The position numbers and the translations under genes are program-made. DNA of 64,000 bases from Ptiloglossa arizonensis (Eukaryota; Arthropoda; Insecta; Hymenoptera; Colletidae). The notes beneath the pieces were generated by a model. That model saw only the letters and a list, made by a program, of their open reading frames with translations. It was not told the DNA's origin and did no database searches. How positions within the stretch are numbered: position 1 is the first letter of the stretch; every line of letters starts with the position of its first letter. Of this stretch, positions 25,501 through 38,114 are shown piece after piece. The DNA lies in NCBI RefSeq assembly GCF_051014685.1, contig NW_027478908.1:310001-374000 (forward strand). The letters run 5' to 3'.

Positions 25501-27235
25501 AACGGATTGACCAAACCCAAAAATTCCTGTTGCGCCTCAAAGTAGAAACTAGCCCGATTACAGCGGTATGTGTATTTTTTCCCTAGGCCAATCTGGTTAA
25601 GCGATTGGAGCAGCACAAGTGCGAAAAATTTGTTGTCTTCTCAACCATTACTTAGCTTCAAACTCCCATATCTCGCGAACGGATTGACCAAACCAAAAAA
25701 TTCCTGTTGCGCCTGAAAGTAGAAACTAGCCCGATTACAACGGTATGTGTATTTTTTCCCTAGGCCATTCTGGTTAAGCGATTGGAGCAGCAGAAGTGCG
25801 AAACATTTGTTTTCTTCTCAACCATTACTTAGCTTCAAACTCCCATATCTCGCGAACGGATTGACCAAACCCAAAAATTCCTGCTGTGTCTGAAAGTAGA
25901 AAATCGTACGATTACAACGGTATGTGTATTTTTTCCCTAGGCCATTCCGGTTAAGCGTTTGGAGCAGCAGAAGTGCGAAAAATTTGTTGTCTTCTCAACC
26001 ATTTCTTAGATTCACACTCCCACATCTCGCGAACGGATTGACCAAACACAAAAATTCCTGTTGCGCCTGAAGTAGAAACTCGCCCGATTACAACGGTATG
26101 TGTATTTTTTCCCTAGGCCATTCTGGTTAAGCGTTTGGAGCAGCGAAGTGCGGAAAATTAGTTGTCTTCTCAACCATTTCTTATCTTTAAACGCCCATAT
26201 CTGGCGAACGGATTGACCAAACCCAAATATTCCTGTTGCGTCTGAAAGTAGAAACTCGCCCGATTACGACGATATGTGTATTTTCTCCCTAGGCCATTCT
26301 GGTCACGCGTTTGGAGCAGCAGAAGTGCGCAAAATTTGTTGCCTTCTCAACCATTTCTTAGCTTCAAGCTCCCATATCTGGCGAACGGATTGACCAAACC
26401 CAAAAATTCCTGTTGCGCCTGAAAGTAGAATCTAGCCCGATTACAGCGGTATGTGTATTGTTTCCCTAGGCCATTCTGGTTAAGTGTTTGGAGCGGCGGA
26501 AGTAATAAAAATTTGTTGTCTTCTCAACCATTTCTTAGCTTCAGACTCCCATATCTCGCGAACGGATTGACCAAACCCATAAATTCCTGTTGCGGCTGAC
26601 AGTAGAAATTCGCCCGATTACAACGGTATGTGTATTTTTTCCCTAGGCCATTCTGGTTAAGCGTTTGGAGCAGCAGAAGTGCGGAAAATTAGTTGTCTTC
26701 TCAACCATTTCTTAGCTTCAAACGCCCATATCTGGCGAACGGATTGTCCAAACCCAAATATTCCTGTTGCGTCTGAAAGTAGAAACTCGCCCGATTACAA
26801 CGGTATGTCTATTTGTTCCTTAGGCCATTCTGGTTATGCGTTTGGAGCACCAGAAGTGCGAAACATTTGTTGTCTTCTCAACCATTTCTTAGATTCAAAC
26901 GCCCATATCTGGCTAACGGATTGTCCAAACCCAAATATTCCTGTTGCGTCTGAAAGTAGAAACTCGCCCGATTACAACGGTATGTCTATTTGTTCCTTAG
27001 GCCATTCTCGTTAAGCGTTTGGAGCAGCAGAAGTGCCAAAAATTTGTTGTCTTCTCAACCATTTCTTAGCTTCAAACGCTCATATCGAGCGAACGGATTG
27101 GCCAGACCCAGAAACTCCTGTCGCGTCTGAAACTACAAACTCGCCCGATTACAACGGTATGTGTATTTTTGCTCTAGGCCAATCTGGTCACGCGTTTGGA
27201 GCAGCAGAATTGCGCAAAATTTGTTGTCTTCTCAA
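22587..27235 (+). repeat. large duplicated segment, copy B (one extra monomer)
   Basis: Near-identical partner of 16,217-20,688. It carries one additional monomer at about 25,337-25,513 (with CATACCC and GTCTGACAG), so one copy gained or lost a single unit after duplication. Visible single-base differences include ATTACAACTGT at 24,142, GACAGTAGGAATTCG at 24,655 and GAAACATTTG near 25,800. It ends at 27,235, where CCGTCTCTTAGC takes over from CCATTTCTTAGC. Confidence 0.85.
26258..26274 (-). other. CENP-B-box-like 17-mer, improved variant (8 of 9 core bases)
   Basis: Same GCCCGATTACGACGATA word as at 19,711, in the corresponding monomer of the duplicated copy B (offset 6,547). Confidence 0.35.
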
Positions 27236-27496
27236 CCGTCTCTTAGCTTCAAACTCGCATATCTCGCGAACGGATTGGCCAGACCCAAAAACTCCTGTCG
27301 CGTCTGAAACTACAAACTCGCCCGATTACAACGGTATGTGTATTTTTGCTCTAGGCCATTCTGGTCTCGCGTTTGGAGCAGCAGAAGTGCGCAAAATTTG
27401 TTGCCTTCTCAACCATTTCTTAGCTTCAGACTCCAATATCTGGCGAACGGATTGACCAAGCCCAAAAATTCCTGTTGCGTCTGAAAGTAGAAACTC

Positions 27497-27513
27497 GCCC
27501 GATTACGACGATA
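27497..27513 (-). other. CENP-B-box-like 17-mer, improved variant (8 of 9 core bases)
   Basis: Same word, in a monomer followed by TTTTCTCCCTAGGCCCTTC, which also recurs near 30,700 and 32,640. Confidence 0.35.
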
Positions 27514-30500
27514 TGTGTATTTTCTCCCTAGGCCCTTCTGGTCACGCGTTTGGAGCAGCAGAAGTACGCAAAATTTGTTGCCTTCTCAACCATTTCTTAG
27601 CTTCAAGCTCCCATATCTGGCGAACGGATTGACCAAACCCAAAAATTCCTGTTGCGCCTGAAAGTAGAATCTAGCCCGATTACAGCGGTATGTGTATTGT
27701 TTTCCTAGGCCATTCTGGTTAAGTGTTTGGAGCGGCGGAAGTAATAAAAATTTGTTGTCTTCTCAACCATTTCTTAGCTTCAGACTACCATATCTCGCGA
27801 ACGGATTGACCAAACACAAAAATTCCTGTTGCGCCTGAAGTAGAAACTCGCCCGATTACAACGGTATGCGTATTTTTTCCCTAGGCCATTCTGGTTAAGC
27901 GTTTGGAGCAGCAGAAGTGCGGAAAAGTAGTTGTCTTCTCAACCATTTCTTAGCTTCAAACGCCCATATCTGGCGAACGGATTGACCAAACCCAAATATT
28001 CCTGTTGCGTTTGAAAGTAGAAACTCGCCCGATTACGACGGTATGTGTATTTTCTCCCTAGGCCATTCTGGTCACGCGTTTGGAGCAGCTGAAGTGCGGA
28101 AAATTAGTTGTCTTCTCAACCATTTCTTAGCTTCAAACTCCCACATCTAGCGAACGGATTGACCAAACCCAAAAATTCCTGTTGCGTCTGAAAGTAGAAA
28201 CTCGCCCGATTACAATGGTATGCTTATATTTCCCTTAGGCCATTCCGGTTAAGCGTTTGGAGCAGCAGAAGTGCGACAAATTTGTTCTCTCCTCAACCAT
28301 TTCTTAGCTTCAAACGCCCATATCTCGCGAACGGATTGACCATACCCAAAAATTCCTGTTGCGTCTGATAGTAGAAACTCGCCCGATTACAACGGTACGT
28401 GTATTTTTTCCCTAGGCCATTCCAGTTACGCGTTTGGAGCAGCAGAATTGCGAAAAATTTGTTGTCTTCTCAACCATTTCTTAGCCTCAAACGCCCATAT
28501 CTGGCGAACGGATTGACCAAACCCAAATATTCCTGTTGCGTCTGAAAGTAGAAACTCGCCCGATTTCAACGGTGTGTGTATTGTTTCCCTAGGCCATTCT
28601 GGTTAAGCGTTTGGAGCAGCAGAAGTGCGAAAAATTTGTTGTCTTCTCAACCATTTCATAGCTACAGACTCCCATATCTCGCGAACGGATTGACCAAACA
28701 CAAAAATTCCTGTTGCGCCTGAAAGTAGAAAGTCGCCCGATTACAACGGTATGTGTATTTTTTCCCTAGGCCATTCCGGTTAAGCGTTTGGAGCAGCAGA
28801 AGTGCTAAAAATTTGTTGTCTTCTCAACCATTTCTTAGCTACAAACGCCCATATCTGGCGAACGGATTGACCAAACCCAAATATTCCTGTTGCGTCTGAA
28901 AGTAGAAACTCGTCCGATTACAACGGTATGTGTATTTTTTCCCTAGGCCATTCTGGTTAAGCGTTTGGAGCAGCAGAAGTGCGAAAAATTTGTTGTGTTC
29001 TCAACCATTTCTTAGCTTCAAACTCCCATATCTAGCGAACGGATTGACCAAACCCAAAAATTCCTGTTGCGTCGGAAAGTAGAAACTCGCCCGATTACAA
29101 CGGTATGTGCATTTTTTCCCTAGGCCACTCTGGTTAAGCGTTTGGAGCAGCAGAAGAGCGTAAAATTTGTGGTCTTCTCAACCATTTCTTGGCTTCAAAC
29201 TCCCATATCTGGCGAAAGGTTTGACCAAACCCAAATTTTCCTGTTGCGTCTGAAAGTAGAGACTCGCCCGATTACAACGGTATGTCTATTTGTTCCTTAG
29301 GCCATTCTGGTTAAGCGTTTGGAGCAGCAGAAGTGCGAAAAATTTGTTGTCTTCTCAACCATTTCATAGCTTCAAACTCCCATATCTCACGAACGGATTG
29401 ACCAAACCCAAATATTCCTGTTGCGTCTGAAAGTAGAAACTCGCCCGATTACAACGGTATGTCTATTTGTTCCTTAGGCCATTCTGGTTATGCGTTTGGA
29501 GCACCAGAAGTGCGAAACATTTGTTGTCTTCTCAACCATTTCTTAGATTCAAACGCCCATATCTGGCTAACGGATTGTCCAAACCCAAATATTCCTGTTG
29601 CGTCTGAAAGTAGAAACTCGCCCGATTACAACGGTATGTCTATTTGTTCCTTAGGCCATTCTCGTTAAGCGTTTGGAGCAGCAGAAGTGCCAAAAATTTG
29701 TTGTCTTCTCAACCATTTCTTAGCTTCAAACGCTCATATCGAGCGAACGGATTGGCCAGACCCAGAAACTCCTGTCGCGTCTGAAACTACAAACTCGCCC
29801 GATTACAACGGTATGTGTATTTTTGCTCTAGGCCAATCTGGTCACGCGTTTGGAGCAGCAGAATTGCGCAAAATTTGTTGTCTTCTCAACCATTTCTTAG
29901 CTTCCGACGCCCATATCTGGCGAACGGATTTACCAAACCCATAAATTCCTGTTGCGGCTGACAGTAGAAATTCGCCCGATTACAACGGTATGTGTATTTC
30001 TTCCCTAGGCCATTCCGGTTAAGCGTTTGGAGCAGCAGAAGTGCGAAAAATTTGTTGTCTTCTCAACCATTTCTTAGATTCACACTCCCATATCTCGCGA
30101 ACGGATTGACCAAACACAAAAATTCCTATTGCGCCTGAAAGTAGAAACTCGCCCGATTACAACGGTATGTGTATTTCTTCCCTAGGCCATTCTGGTTAAG
30201 GGTTTGGGGCAGCGGAAGTGCAAAAAATTTGTTGTCTTCTCAACCATTTCTTAGCTTCAAACGCCCATATCGAGCGAACGGATTGACCAACCCCAAATAT
30301 TCCTGTTGCGTCTGAAAGTAGAAACCCGCCCGATTACAACGGTATGTGTATTTTTTCCATAGGCCATTCTGGTTAAGCTTTTGGAGCAGCAGAAGTGCGT
30401 AAAATTTGTTGTCTTCTCAACCGTCTCTTAGCTTCAAACTCGCATATCTCGCGAACGGATTGGCCAGACCCAAAAACTCCTGTCGCGTCTGAAACTACAA

Positions 30501-30681
30501 ACTCGCCCGATTACAACGGTATGTGTATTTTTGCTCTAGGCCATTCTGGTCTCGCGTTTGGAGCAGCAGAAGTGCGCAAAATTTGTTGCCTTCTCAACCA
30601 TTTCTTAGCTTCAGACTCCAATATCTGGCGAACGGATTGACCAAACCCAAAAATTCCTGTTGCGTCTGAAAGTAGAAACTC

Positions 30682-30698
30682 GCCCGATTACGACGATA
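30682..30698 (-). other. CENP-B-box-like 17-mer, improved variant (8 of 9 core bases)
   Basis: Same word, first copy of the 1,944-bp 11-mer, so this variant is amplified as part of a higher-order unit. Confidence 0.35.
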
Positions 30699-32625
30699 TG
30701 TGTATTTTCTCCCTAGGCCCTTCTGGTCACGCGTTTGGAGCAGCAGAAGTACGCAAAATTTGTTGCCTTCTCAACCATTTCTTAGCTTCAAGCTCCCATA
30801 TCTGGCGAACGGATTGACCAAACCCAAAAATTCCTGTTGCGCCTGAAAGTAGAATCTAGCCCGATTACAGCGGTATGTGTATTGTTTCCCTAGGCCATTC
30901 TGGTTAAGTGTTTGGAGCGGCGGAAGTAATAAAAATTTGTTGTCTTCTCAACCATTTCTTAGCTTCAGACTACCATATCTCGCGAACGGATTGACCAAAC
31001 ACAAAAATTCCTGTTGCGCCTGAAGTAGAAACTCGCCCGATTACAACGGTATGCGTATTTTTTCCCTAGGCCATTCTGGTTAAGCGTTTGGAGCAGCAGA
31101 AGTGCGGAAAAGTAGTTGTCTTCTCAACCATTTCTTAGCTTCAAACGCCCATATCTGGCGAACGGATTGACCAAACCCAAATATTCCTGTTGCGTCTGAA
31201 AGTAGAAACTCGCCCGATTACGACGGTATGTGTATTTTCTCCCTAGGCCATTCTGGTCACGCGTTTGGAGCAGCTGAAGTGCGGAAAATTAGTTGTCTTC
31301 TCAACCATTTCTTAGCTTCAAACGCCCATATCTGGCGAACGGATTGACCAAACCCAAATATTCCTGTTCCGTCTGAAAGTAGAAACTCGCCCGATTACGA
31401 CGGTATGTGTATGTTCTCCCTAGGCCATTCTGGTTAAGCGTATGGAGCAGCAGAAGTGCGCAAAATTTGTTGCCTTCTCAACCATTACTTAGCTTCAAAC
31501 TCCCATATCTCGCGAACGGATTGACCAAACCCAAAAATACCTGCTGTGTCTGAAAGTAGAAAATCGTACGATTACAACGGTATGTGTATTTTTTCCCTAG
31601 GCCATTCCGGTTAAGCGTTTGGAGCAGCAGAAGTGCGAAAAATTTGTTGTCTTCTCAACCATTTCTTAGATTCACACTCCCACATCTCGCGAACGGATTG
31701 ACCAAACACAAAAATTCCTGTTGCGCCTGAAGTAGAAACTCGCCCGATTACAACGGTATGTGTATTTTTTCCCTAGGCCATTCTGGTTAAGCGTTTGGAG
31801 CAGCGAAGTGCGGAAAATTAGTTGTCTTCTCAACCATTTCTTATCTTTAAACGCCCATATCTGGCGAACGGATTTACCAAACCCATAAATTCCTGTTGCG
31901 GCTGACAGTAGAAATTCGCCCGATTACAACGGTATGTGTATTTCTTCCCTAGGCCATTCCGGTTAAGCGTTTGGAGCAGCAGAAGTGCGAAAAATTTGTT
32001 GTCTTCTCAACCATTTCTTAGATTCACACTCCCATATCTCGCGAACGGATTGACCAAACACAAAAATTCCTATTGCGCCTGAAAGTAGAAACTCGCCCGA
32101 TTACAACGGTATGTGTATTTCTTCCCTAGGCCATTCTGGTTAAGGGTTTGGGGCAGCGGAAGTGCAAAAAATTTGTTGTCTTCTCAACCATTTCTTAGCT
32201 TCAAACGCCCATATCGAGCGAACGGATTGACCAACCCCAAATATTCCTGTTGCGTCTGAAAGTAGAAACCCGCCCGATTACAACGGTATGTGTATTTTTT
32301 CCATAGGCCATTCTGGTTAAGCTTTTGGAGCAGCAGAAGTGCGTAAAATTTGTTGTCTTCTCAACCGTCTCTTAGCTTCAAACTCGCATATCTCGCGAAC
32401 GGATTGGCCAGACCCAAAAACTCCTGTCGCGTCTGAAACTACAAACTCGCCCGATTACAACGGTATGTGTATTTTTGCTCTAGGCCATTCTGGTCTCGCG
32501 TTTGGAGCAGCAGAAGTGCGCAAAATTTGTTGCCTTCTCAACCATTTCTTAGCTTCAGACTCCAATATCTGGCGAACGGATTGACCAAACCCAAAAATTC
32601 CTGTTGCGTCTGAAAGTAGAAACTC

Positions 32626-32642
32626 GCCCGATTACGACGATA
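32626..32642 (-). other. CENP-B-box-like 17-mer, improved variant (8 of 9 core bases)
   Basis: Same word, second copy of the 11-mer, exactly 1,944 bp after the site at 30,682. Confidence 0.35.
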
Positions 32643-35600
32643 TGTGTATTTTCTCCCTAGGCCCTTCTGGTCACGCGTTTGGAGCAGCAGAAGTACGCAA
32701 AATTTGTTGCCTTCTCAACCATTTCTTAGCTTCAAGCTCCCATATCTGGCGAACGGATTGACCAAACCCAAAAATTCCTGTTGCGCCTGAAAGTAGAATC
32801 TAGCCCGATTACAGCGGTATGTGTATTGTTTCCCTAGGCCATTCTGGTTAAGTGTTTGGAGCGGCGGAAGTAATAAAAATTTGTTGTCTTCTCAACCATT
32901 TCTTAGCTTCAGACTACCATATCTCGCGAACGGATTGACCAAACACAAAAATTCCTGTTGCGCCTGAAGTAGAAACTCGCCCGATTACAACGGTATGCGT
33001 ATTTTTTCCCTAGGCCATTCTGGTTAAGCGTTTGGAGCAGCAGAAGTGCGGAAAAGTAGTTGTCTTCTCAACCATTTCTTAGCTTCAAACGCCCATATCT
33101 GGCGAACGGATTGACCAAACCCAAATATTCCTGTTGCGTCTGAAAGTAGAAACTCGCCCGATTACGACGGTATGTGTATTTTCTCCCTAGGCCATTCTGG
33201 TCACGCGTTTGGAGCAGCTGAAGTGCGGAAAATTAGTTGTCTTCTCAACCATTTCTTAGCTTCAAACGCCCATATCTGGCGAACGGATTGACCAAACCCA
33301 AATATTCCTGTTCCGTCTGAAAGTAGAAACTCGCCCGATTACGACGGTATGTGTATGTTCTCCCTAGGCCATTCTGGTTAAGCGTATGGAGCAGCAGAAG
33401 TGCGCAAAATTTGTTGCCTTCTCAACCATTACTTAGCTTCAAACTCCCATATCTCGCGAACGGATTGACCAAACCCAAAAATACCTGCTGTGTCTGAAAG
33501 TAGAAAATCGTACGATTACAACGGTATGTGTATTTTTTCCCTAGGCCATTCCGGTTAAGCGTTTGGAGCAGCAGAAGTGCGAAAAATTTGTTGTCTTCTC
33601 AACCATTTCTTAGATTCACACTCCCACATCTCGCGAACGGATTGACCAAACACAAAAATTCCTGTTGCGCCTGAAGTAGAAACTCGCCCGATTACAACGG
33701 TATGTGTATTTTTTCCCTAGGCCATTCTGGTTAAGCGTTTGGAGCAGCGAAGTGCGGAAAATTAGTTGTCTTCTCAACCATTTCTTATCTTTAAACGCCC
33801 ATATCTGGCGAACGGATTGACCAAACCCAAATATTCCTGTTGCGTCTGAAAGTAGAAACTCGCCCGATTACGACGGTATGTGTATTTTCTCCCTAGGCCA
33901 TTCTGGTCACGCGTTTGGAGCAGCAGAAGTGCGCAAAATTTGTTGCCTTCTCAACCATTTCTTAGCTTCAAGCTCCCATATCTGGCGAACGGATTGACCA
34001 AACCCAAAAATTCCTGTTGCGCCTGAAAGTAGAATCTAGCCCGATTACAGCGGTATGTGTCTTGTTTCCCTAGGCCATTCTGGTTAAGTGTTTGGAGCGG
34101 CGGAAGTAATAAAAATTTGTTGTCTTCTCAACCATTTCTTAGCTTCAGACTCCCATACCTCGCGAACGGATTGACCAAACACAAAAATTCCTGTTGCGCC
34201 TGAAGTAGAAACTCGCCCGATTACAACGGTATGTGTATTTTTTCCCTAGGCCATTCTGGTTAAGCGTTTGGAGCAGCAGAAGTGCGGAAAATTAGTTGTC
34301 TTCTCAACCATTTCTTAGCTTCAAACGCCCATATCTGGCGAACGGATTGACCAAACCCAAATATTCCTGTTGCGTCTGAAAGTAGAAACTCGCCCGATTA
34401 CAACGGTATGTGTATTTTTGCTCTAGGCCATTCTGGTCACGCGTTTGGAGCAGCAGAAGTGCGCAAAATTTGTTGCCTTCTCAACCATTTCTTAGCTCCA
34501 AACTCCCATATATCCGGAACGGTTTGTCCAAACCCAAAAATTCCTGTTGCGTCAGAAAGTAGAAACTCGCCCGATTACAACGGTATGTGTATTGTTCCCT
34601 AGGCCACTCTGGTTAAGCGTTTGGAGCAGCAGAAGTGCGAAAAATTTGTTGTCTTCTCATTCATTTCTTAGCTTCAAACTCGCATATCTCGCGAACGGAT
34701 TGGCCAGACCCAGAAACTCCTGTCGCGTCTGAAACTACAAACTCGCCCGATTACAACGGTATGTGTATTTTTGCTCTAGGCCAATCTGGTCACGCGTTTG
34801 GAGCAGCAGAATTGCGCAAAATTTGTTGTCTTCTCAACCATTTCTTAGCTTCCGACGCCCATATCTGGCGAACGGATTTACCAAACCCATAAATTCCTGT
34901 TGCGGCTGACAGTAGAAATTCGCCCGATTACAACGGTATGTGTATTTTTTCCCTAGGCCATTCCGGTTAAGCGTTTGGAGCAGCAGAAGTGCGAAAAATT
35001 TGTTGTCTTCTCAACCATTTCTTAGATTCACACTCCCATATCTCGCGAACGGATTGACCAAACACAAAAATTCCTATTGCGCCTGAAAGTAGAAACTCGC
35101 CCGATTACAACGGTATGTGTATTTTTTCCCTAGGCCATTCTGGTTAAGCGTTTGGAGCAGCAGAAGTGCGGAAAATTAGTTGTCTTCTCAACCATTTCTT
35201 AGCTTCAAACGCCCATATCTGGCGAACGGATTGACCAAACCCAAATATTCCTGTTGCGTCAGAAAGTAGAAACTCGCCGGATTACAACGGTATGTGTATT
35301 GTTCCCTAGGCCACTCTGGTTAAGCGTTTGGAGCAGCAGAAGTGCGAAAAATTTGTTGTCTTCTCAATCATTACTTAGCTTCAAACTCCCATATCTCGCG
35401 AACGGATTGACCAAACCCAAATATTCCTGTTGCGTCAGAAAGTAGAAACTCGCCGGATTACAACGGTATGTGTATTTTTTCCATAGGCCATTCTGGTTAA
35501 GCTTTTGGAGCAGCAGAAGTGCGTAAAATTTGTTGTCTTCTCAACCGTTTCTTAGCTTCAAACTCGCATATCTCGCGAACGGATTGGCCAGACCCAAAAA

Positions 35601-36239
35601 CTCCTGTCGCGTCTGAAACTACAAACTCGCCCGATTACAACGGTATGGGTATTTTTGCTCTAGGCCATTCTGGTCACGCGTTTGGAGCAGCAGAAGTGCG
35701 AAAAATTTGTTTTCTTCTCAATCATTACTTAGCTTCAAACTCCCATATCTCGCGAACGGATTGGCCAAACCCAAATATTCCTGTTGCGTCAGAAAGTAGA
35801 AACTCGCCGGATTACAACGGTATGTGTATTTTTTCCATAGGCCACTCTGGTTAAGCGTTTGGAGCAGCAGAAGTGCGAAAAATTTGTTGTCTTCTCAATC
35901 ATTACTTAGCTTCAAACTCCCATATATCGCGAACGGTTTGTCCAAACCCAAAAATTCCTGTTGCGTCAGAAAGTAGAAACTCGCCGGATTACAACGGTAT
36001 GTGTATTGTTCCCTAGGCCACTCTGGTTAAGCGTTTGGAGCAGCAGAAGTGCGAAAAATTTGTTGTCTTCTCAATCATTTCTTAGCTTCAAACGCCTATA
36101 TCGAGCGAACGGATTGACCAAACCCAAAAATTCCTGTTGCGTTTGACAGTAGAAACTCGTACGATTACAACGGAATTTGTATTGTTTCCCTAGGCCATTC
36201 TGGTTAAGTGTTTGGAGCGGCGGAAGTAATAAAAATTTG

Positions 36240-38114
36240 TTGTCTTCTCAACCATTTCTTAGCTTCAAACGCCCATATCTGGCGAACGGATTGACCAAAC
36301 CCAAATATTCCTGTTGCGTCTGAAAGTAGAAACTCGCCCGATTACGACAGTATGTGTATTTTCTCCCTAGGCCATTCTGGTCACGCGTTTGGAGCAGCAG
36401 AAGTGCGGAAAATTAGTTGTCTTCTCAACCATTTCTTAGCTTCAAACGCCCATATCTGGCGAACGGATTGACCAAACCCAAATATTCCTGTTGCGTCTGA
36501 AAGTAGATACTCGCCCGATTACGACGGTATGTGTATTTTCTCCCTAGGCCATTCTGGTTAAGCGTTTGGAGCAGCAGAAGTGCGAAAAATTTGTTGTCTT
36601 CTCAACCATTTCTTAGCTTCAAACTCCCATATCTCGCGAACAGATTGACCATACCCAAAAATTCCTGTTGCGTCTGACAGTAGAAACTCGCCCGATTACA
36701 ACGGTATGTGTATTTTTTCCCTAGGCCATTCTGGTCACGCGTTTGGAGCAGCTGAAGTGCGCAAAATTTGTTGCCTTCTCAACCATTTCTTAGCTTCAAG
36801 CTCCCATATCTGGCCAACGGTTTGACCAAACCCAAAAATTCCTGTTGCGCCTCAAAGTAGAAACTAGCCCGATTACAGCGGTATGTGTATTTTTTCCCTA
36901 GGCCATTCTGGTTAAGCGTTTGGAGCAGCAGAAGTGCGCAAAATTTGTTGCCTTCTCAACCATTACTTAGCTTCAAACTCCCATATCTCGCGAACGGATT
37001 GACCAAACACAAAAATTCCTGTTGCGCCTGAAGTAGAAACTCGCCCGATTACAACGGTATGTGTATTTTTTCCCTAGGCCATTCTGGTTAAGCGTTTGGA
37101 GCAGCAGAAGTGCGGAAAATTAGTTGTCTTCTCAACCATTTCTTAGCTTCAAACGCCCATATCTGGCGAACGGATTGACCAAACCCAAATATTCCTGTTG
37201 CGTCTGAAAGTAGAAACTCGCCCGATTACGACAGTATGTGTATTTTCTCCCTAGGCCATTCTGGTCACGCGTTTGGAGCAGCAGAAGTGCGGAAAATTAG
37301 TTGTCTTCTCAACCATTTCTTAGCTTCAAACGCCCATATCTGGCGAACGGATTGACCAAACCCAAATATTCCTGTTGCGTCTGAAAGTAGATACTCGCCC
37401 GATTACGACGGTATGTGTATTTTCTCCCTAGGCCATTCTGGTTAAGCGTTTGGAGCAGCAGAAGTGCGAAAAATTTGTTGTCTTCTCAACCATTTCTTAG
37501 CTTCAAACTCCCATATCTCGCGAACAGATTGACCATACCCAAAAATTCCTGTTGCGTCTGACAGTAGAAACTCGCCCGATTACAACGGTATGTGTATTTT
37601 TTCCCTAGGCCATTCTGGTCACGCGTTTGGAGCAGCTGAAGTGCGCAAAATTTGTTGCCTTCTCAACCATTTCTTAGCTTCAAGCTCCCATATCTGGCCA
37701 ACGGTTTGACCAAACCCAAAAATTCCTGTTGCGCCTCAAAGTAGAAACTAGCCCGATTACAGCGGTATGTGTATTTTTTCCCTAGGCCATTCTGGTTAAG
37801 CGTTTGGAGCAGCAGAAGTGCGCAAAATTTGTTGCCTTCTCAACCATTACTTAGCTTCAAACTCCCATATCTCGCGAACGGATTGACCAAACACAAAAAT
37901 TCCTGTTGCGCCTGAAGTAGAAACTCGCCCGATTACAACGGTATGTGTATTTTTTCCCTAGGCCATTCTGGTTAAGCGTTTGGAGCAGCAGAAGTGCGGA
38001 AAATTAGTTGTCTTCTCAACCATTTCTTAGCTTCAAACGCCCATATCTGGCGAACGGATTGACCAAACCCAAATATTCCTGTTGCGTCTGAAAGTAGAAA
38101 CTCGCCCGATTACA
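36240..38114 (+). repeat. 884-bp 5-mer, two copies and a partial third
   Basis: Offset 884 bp (five monomers less one base). Copies are about 36,240-37,123 and 37,124-38,007, with the repeat continuing to 38,114. Shared rare features are TTACGACAGTATG (36,341 and 37,225), GTAGATACTCG, CATACCCAAAA, AGCAGCTGAAG and TGGCCAACGGTTTGACC. No difference was noticed between the two copies, suggesting a very recent event. Confidence 0.85.

Larger units (their letters stand above)
29921..33808 (+). repeat. tandem pair of 1,944-bp 11-mers
   Basis: Copies about 29,921-31,864 and 31,865-33,808 are adjacent and almost identical (11 monomers less three bases). Shared rare words are TTTACCAAACCCATAAATT, GGGGCAGCGGAAGTGCAAAA, TTAAGCTTTTGG, CCGTCTCTTAGC, AGCAGCTGAAG and AAAAATACCTG. 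The middle of the unit also occurs at 27,236-28,135, making a third partial copy. The second copy ends near 33,808, where GGATTGACC replaces GGATTTACC. Confidence 0.85.
15331..34170 (+). repeat. array block 2: mosaic with large recent duplications
   Basis: The block is marked by the first copies of GGCGGAAGTAATAAAA (from about 15,345), GTCCAAACCC with CTCGTTAAGCG, GGCCAGACCCAGAAAC, TTACGACGG and GGTTTGGGGCAG. It contains a duplicated segment of about 4.5 kb, a tandem 11-mer and further partial copies. Positions 15,730-16,225 match 20,862-21,357, and 16,620-17,690 match 21,398-22,465 with monomer-sized deletions. Positions 28,136-29,440 are less clearly repeated elsewhere and look like an older background. 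There are no genes. Confidence 0.75.

Noticed and set aside
27033..27455. Longest open reading frame, 140 codons on the plus strand
   Set aside because: It spans more than two satellite monomers in which the usual stops (TAA in GGTTAAGCG and TGA in GATTGACC) are substituted by chance. The same peptide pattern repeats with the 59-codon satellite period, and copies elsewhere are interrupted.
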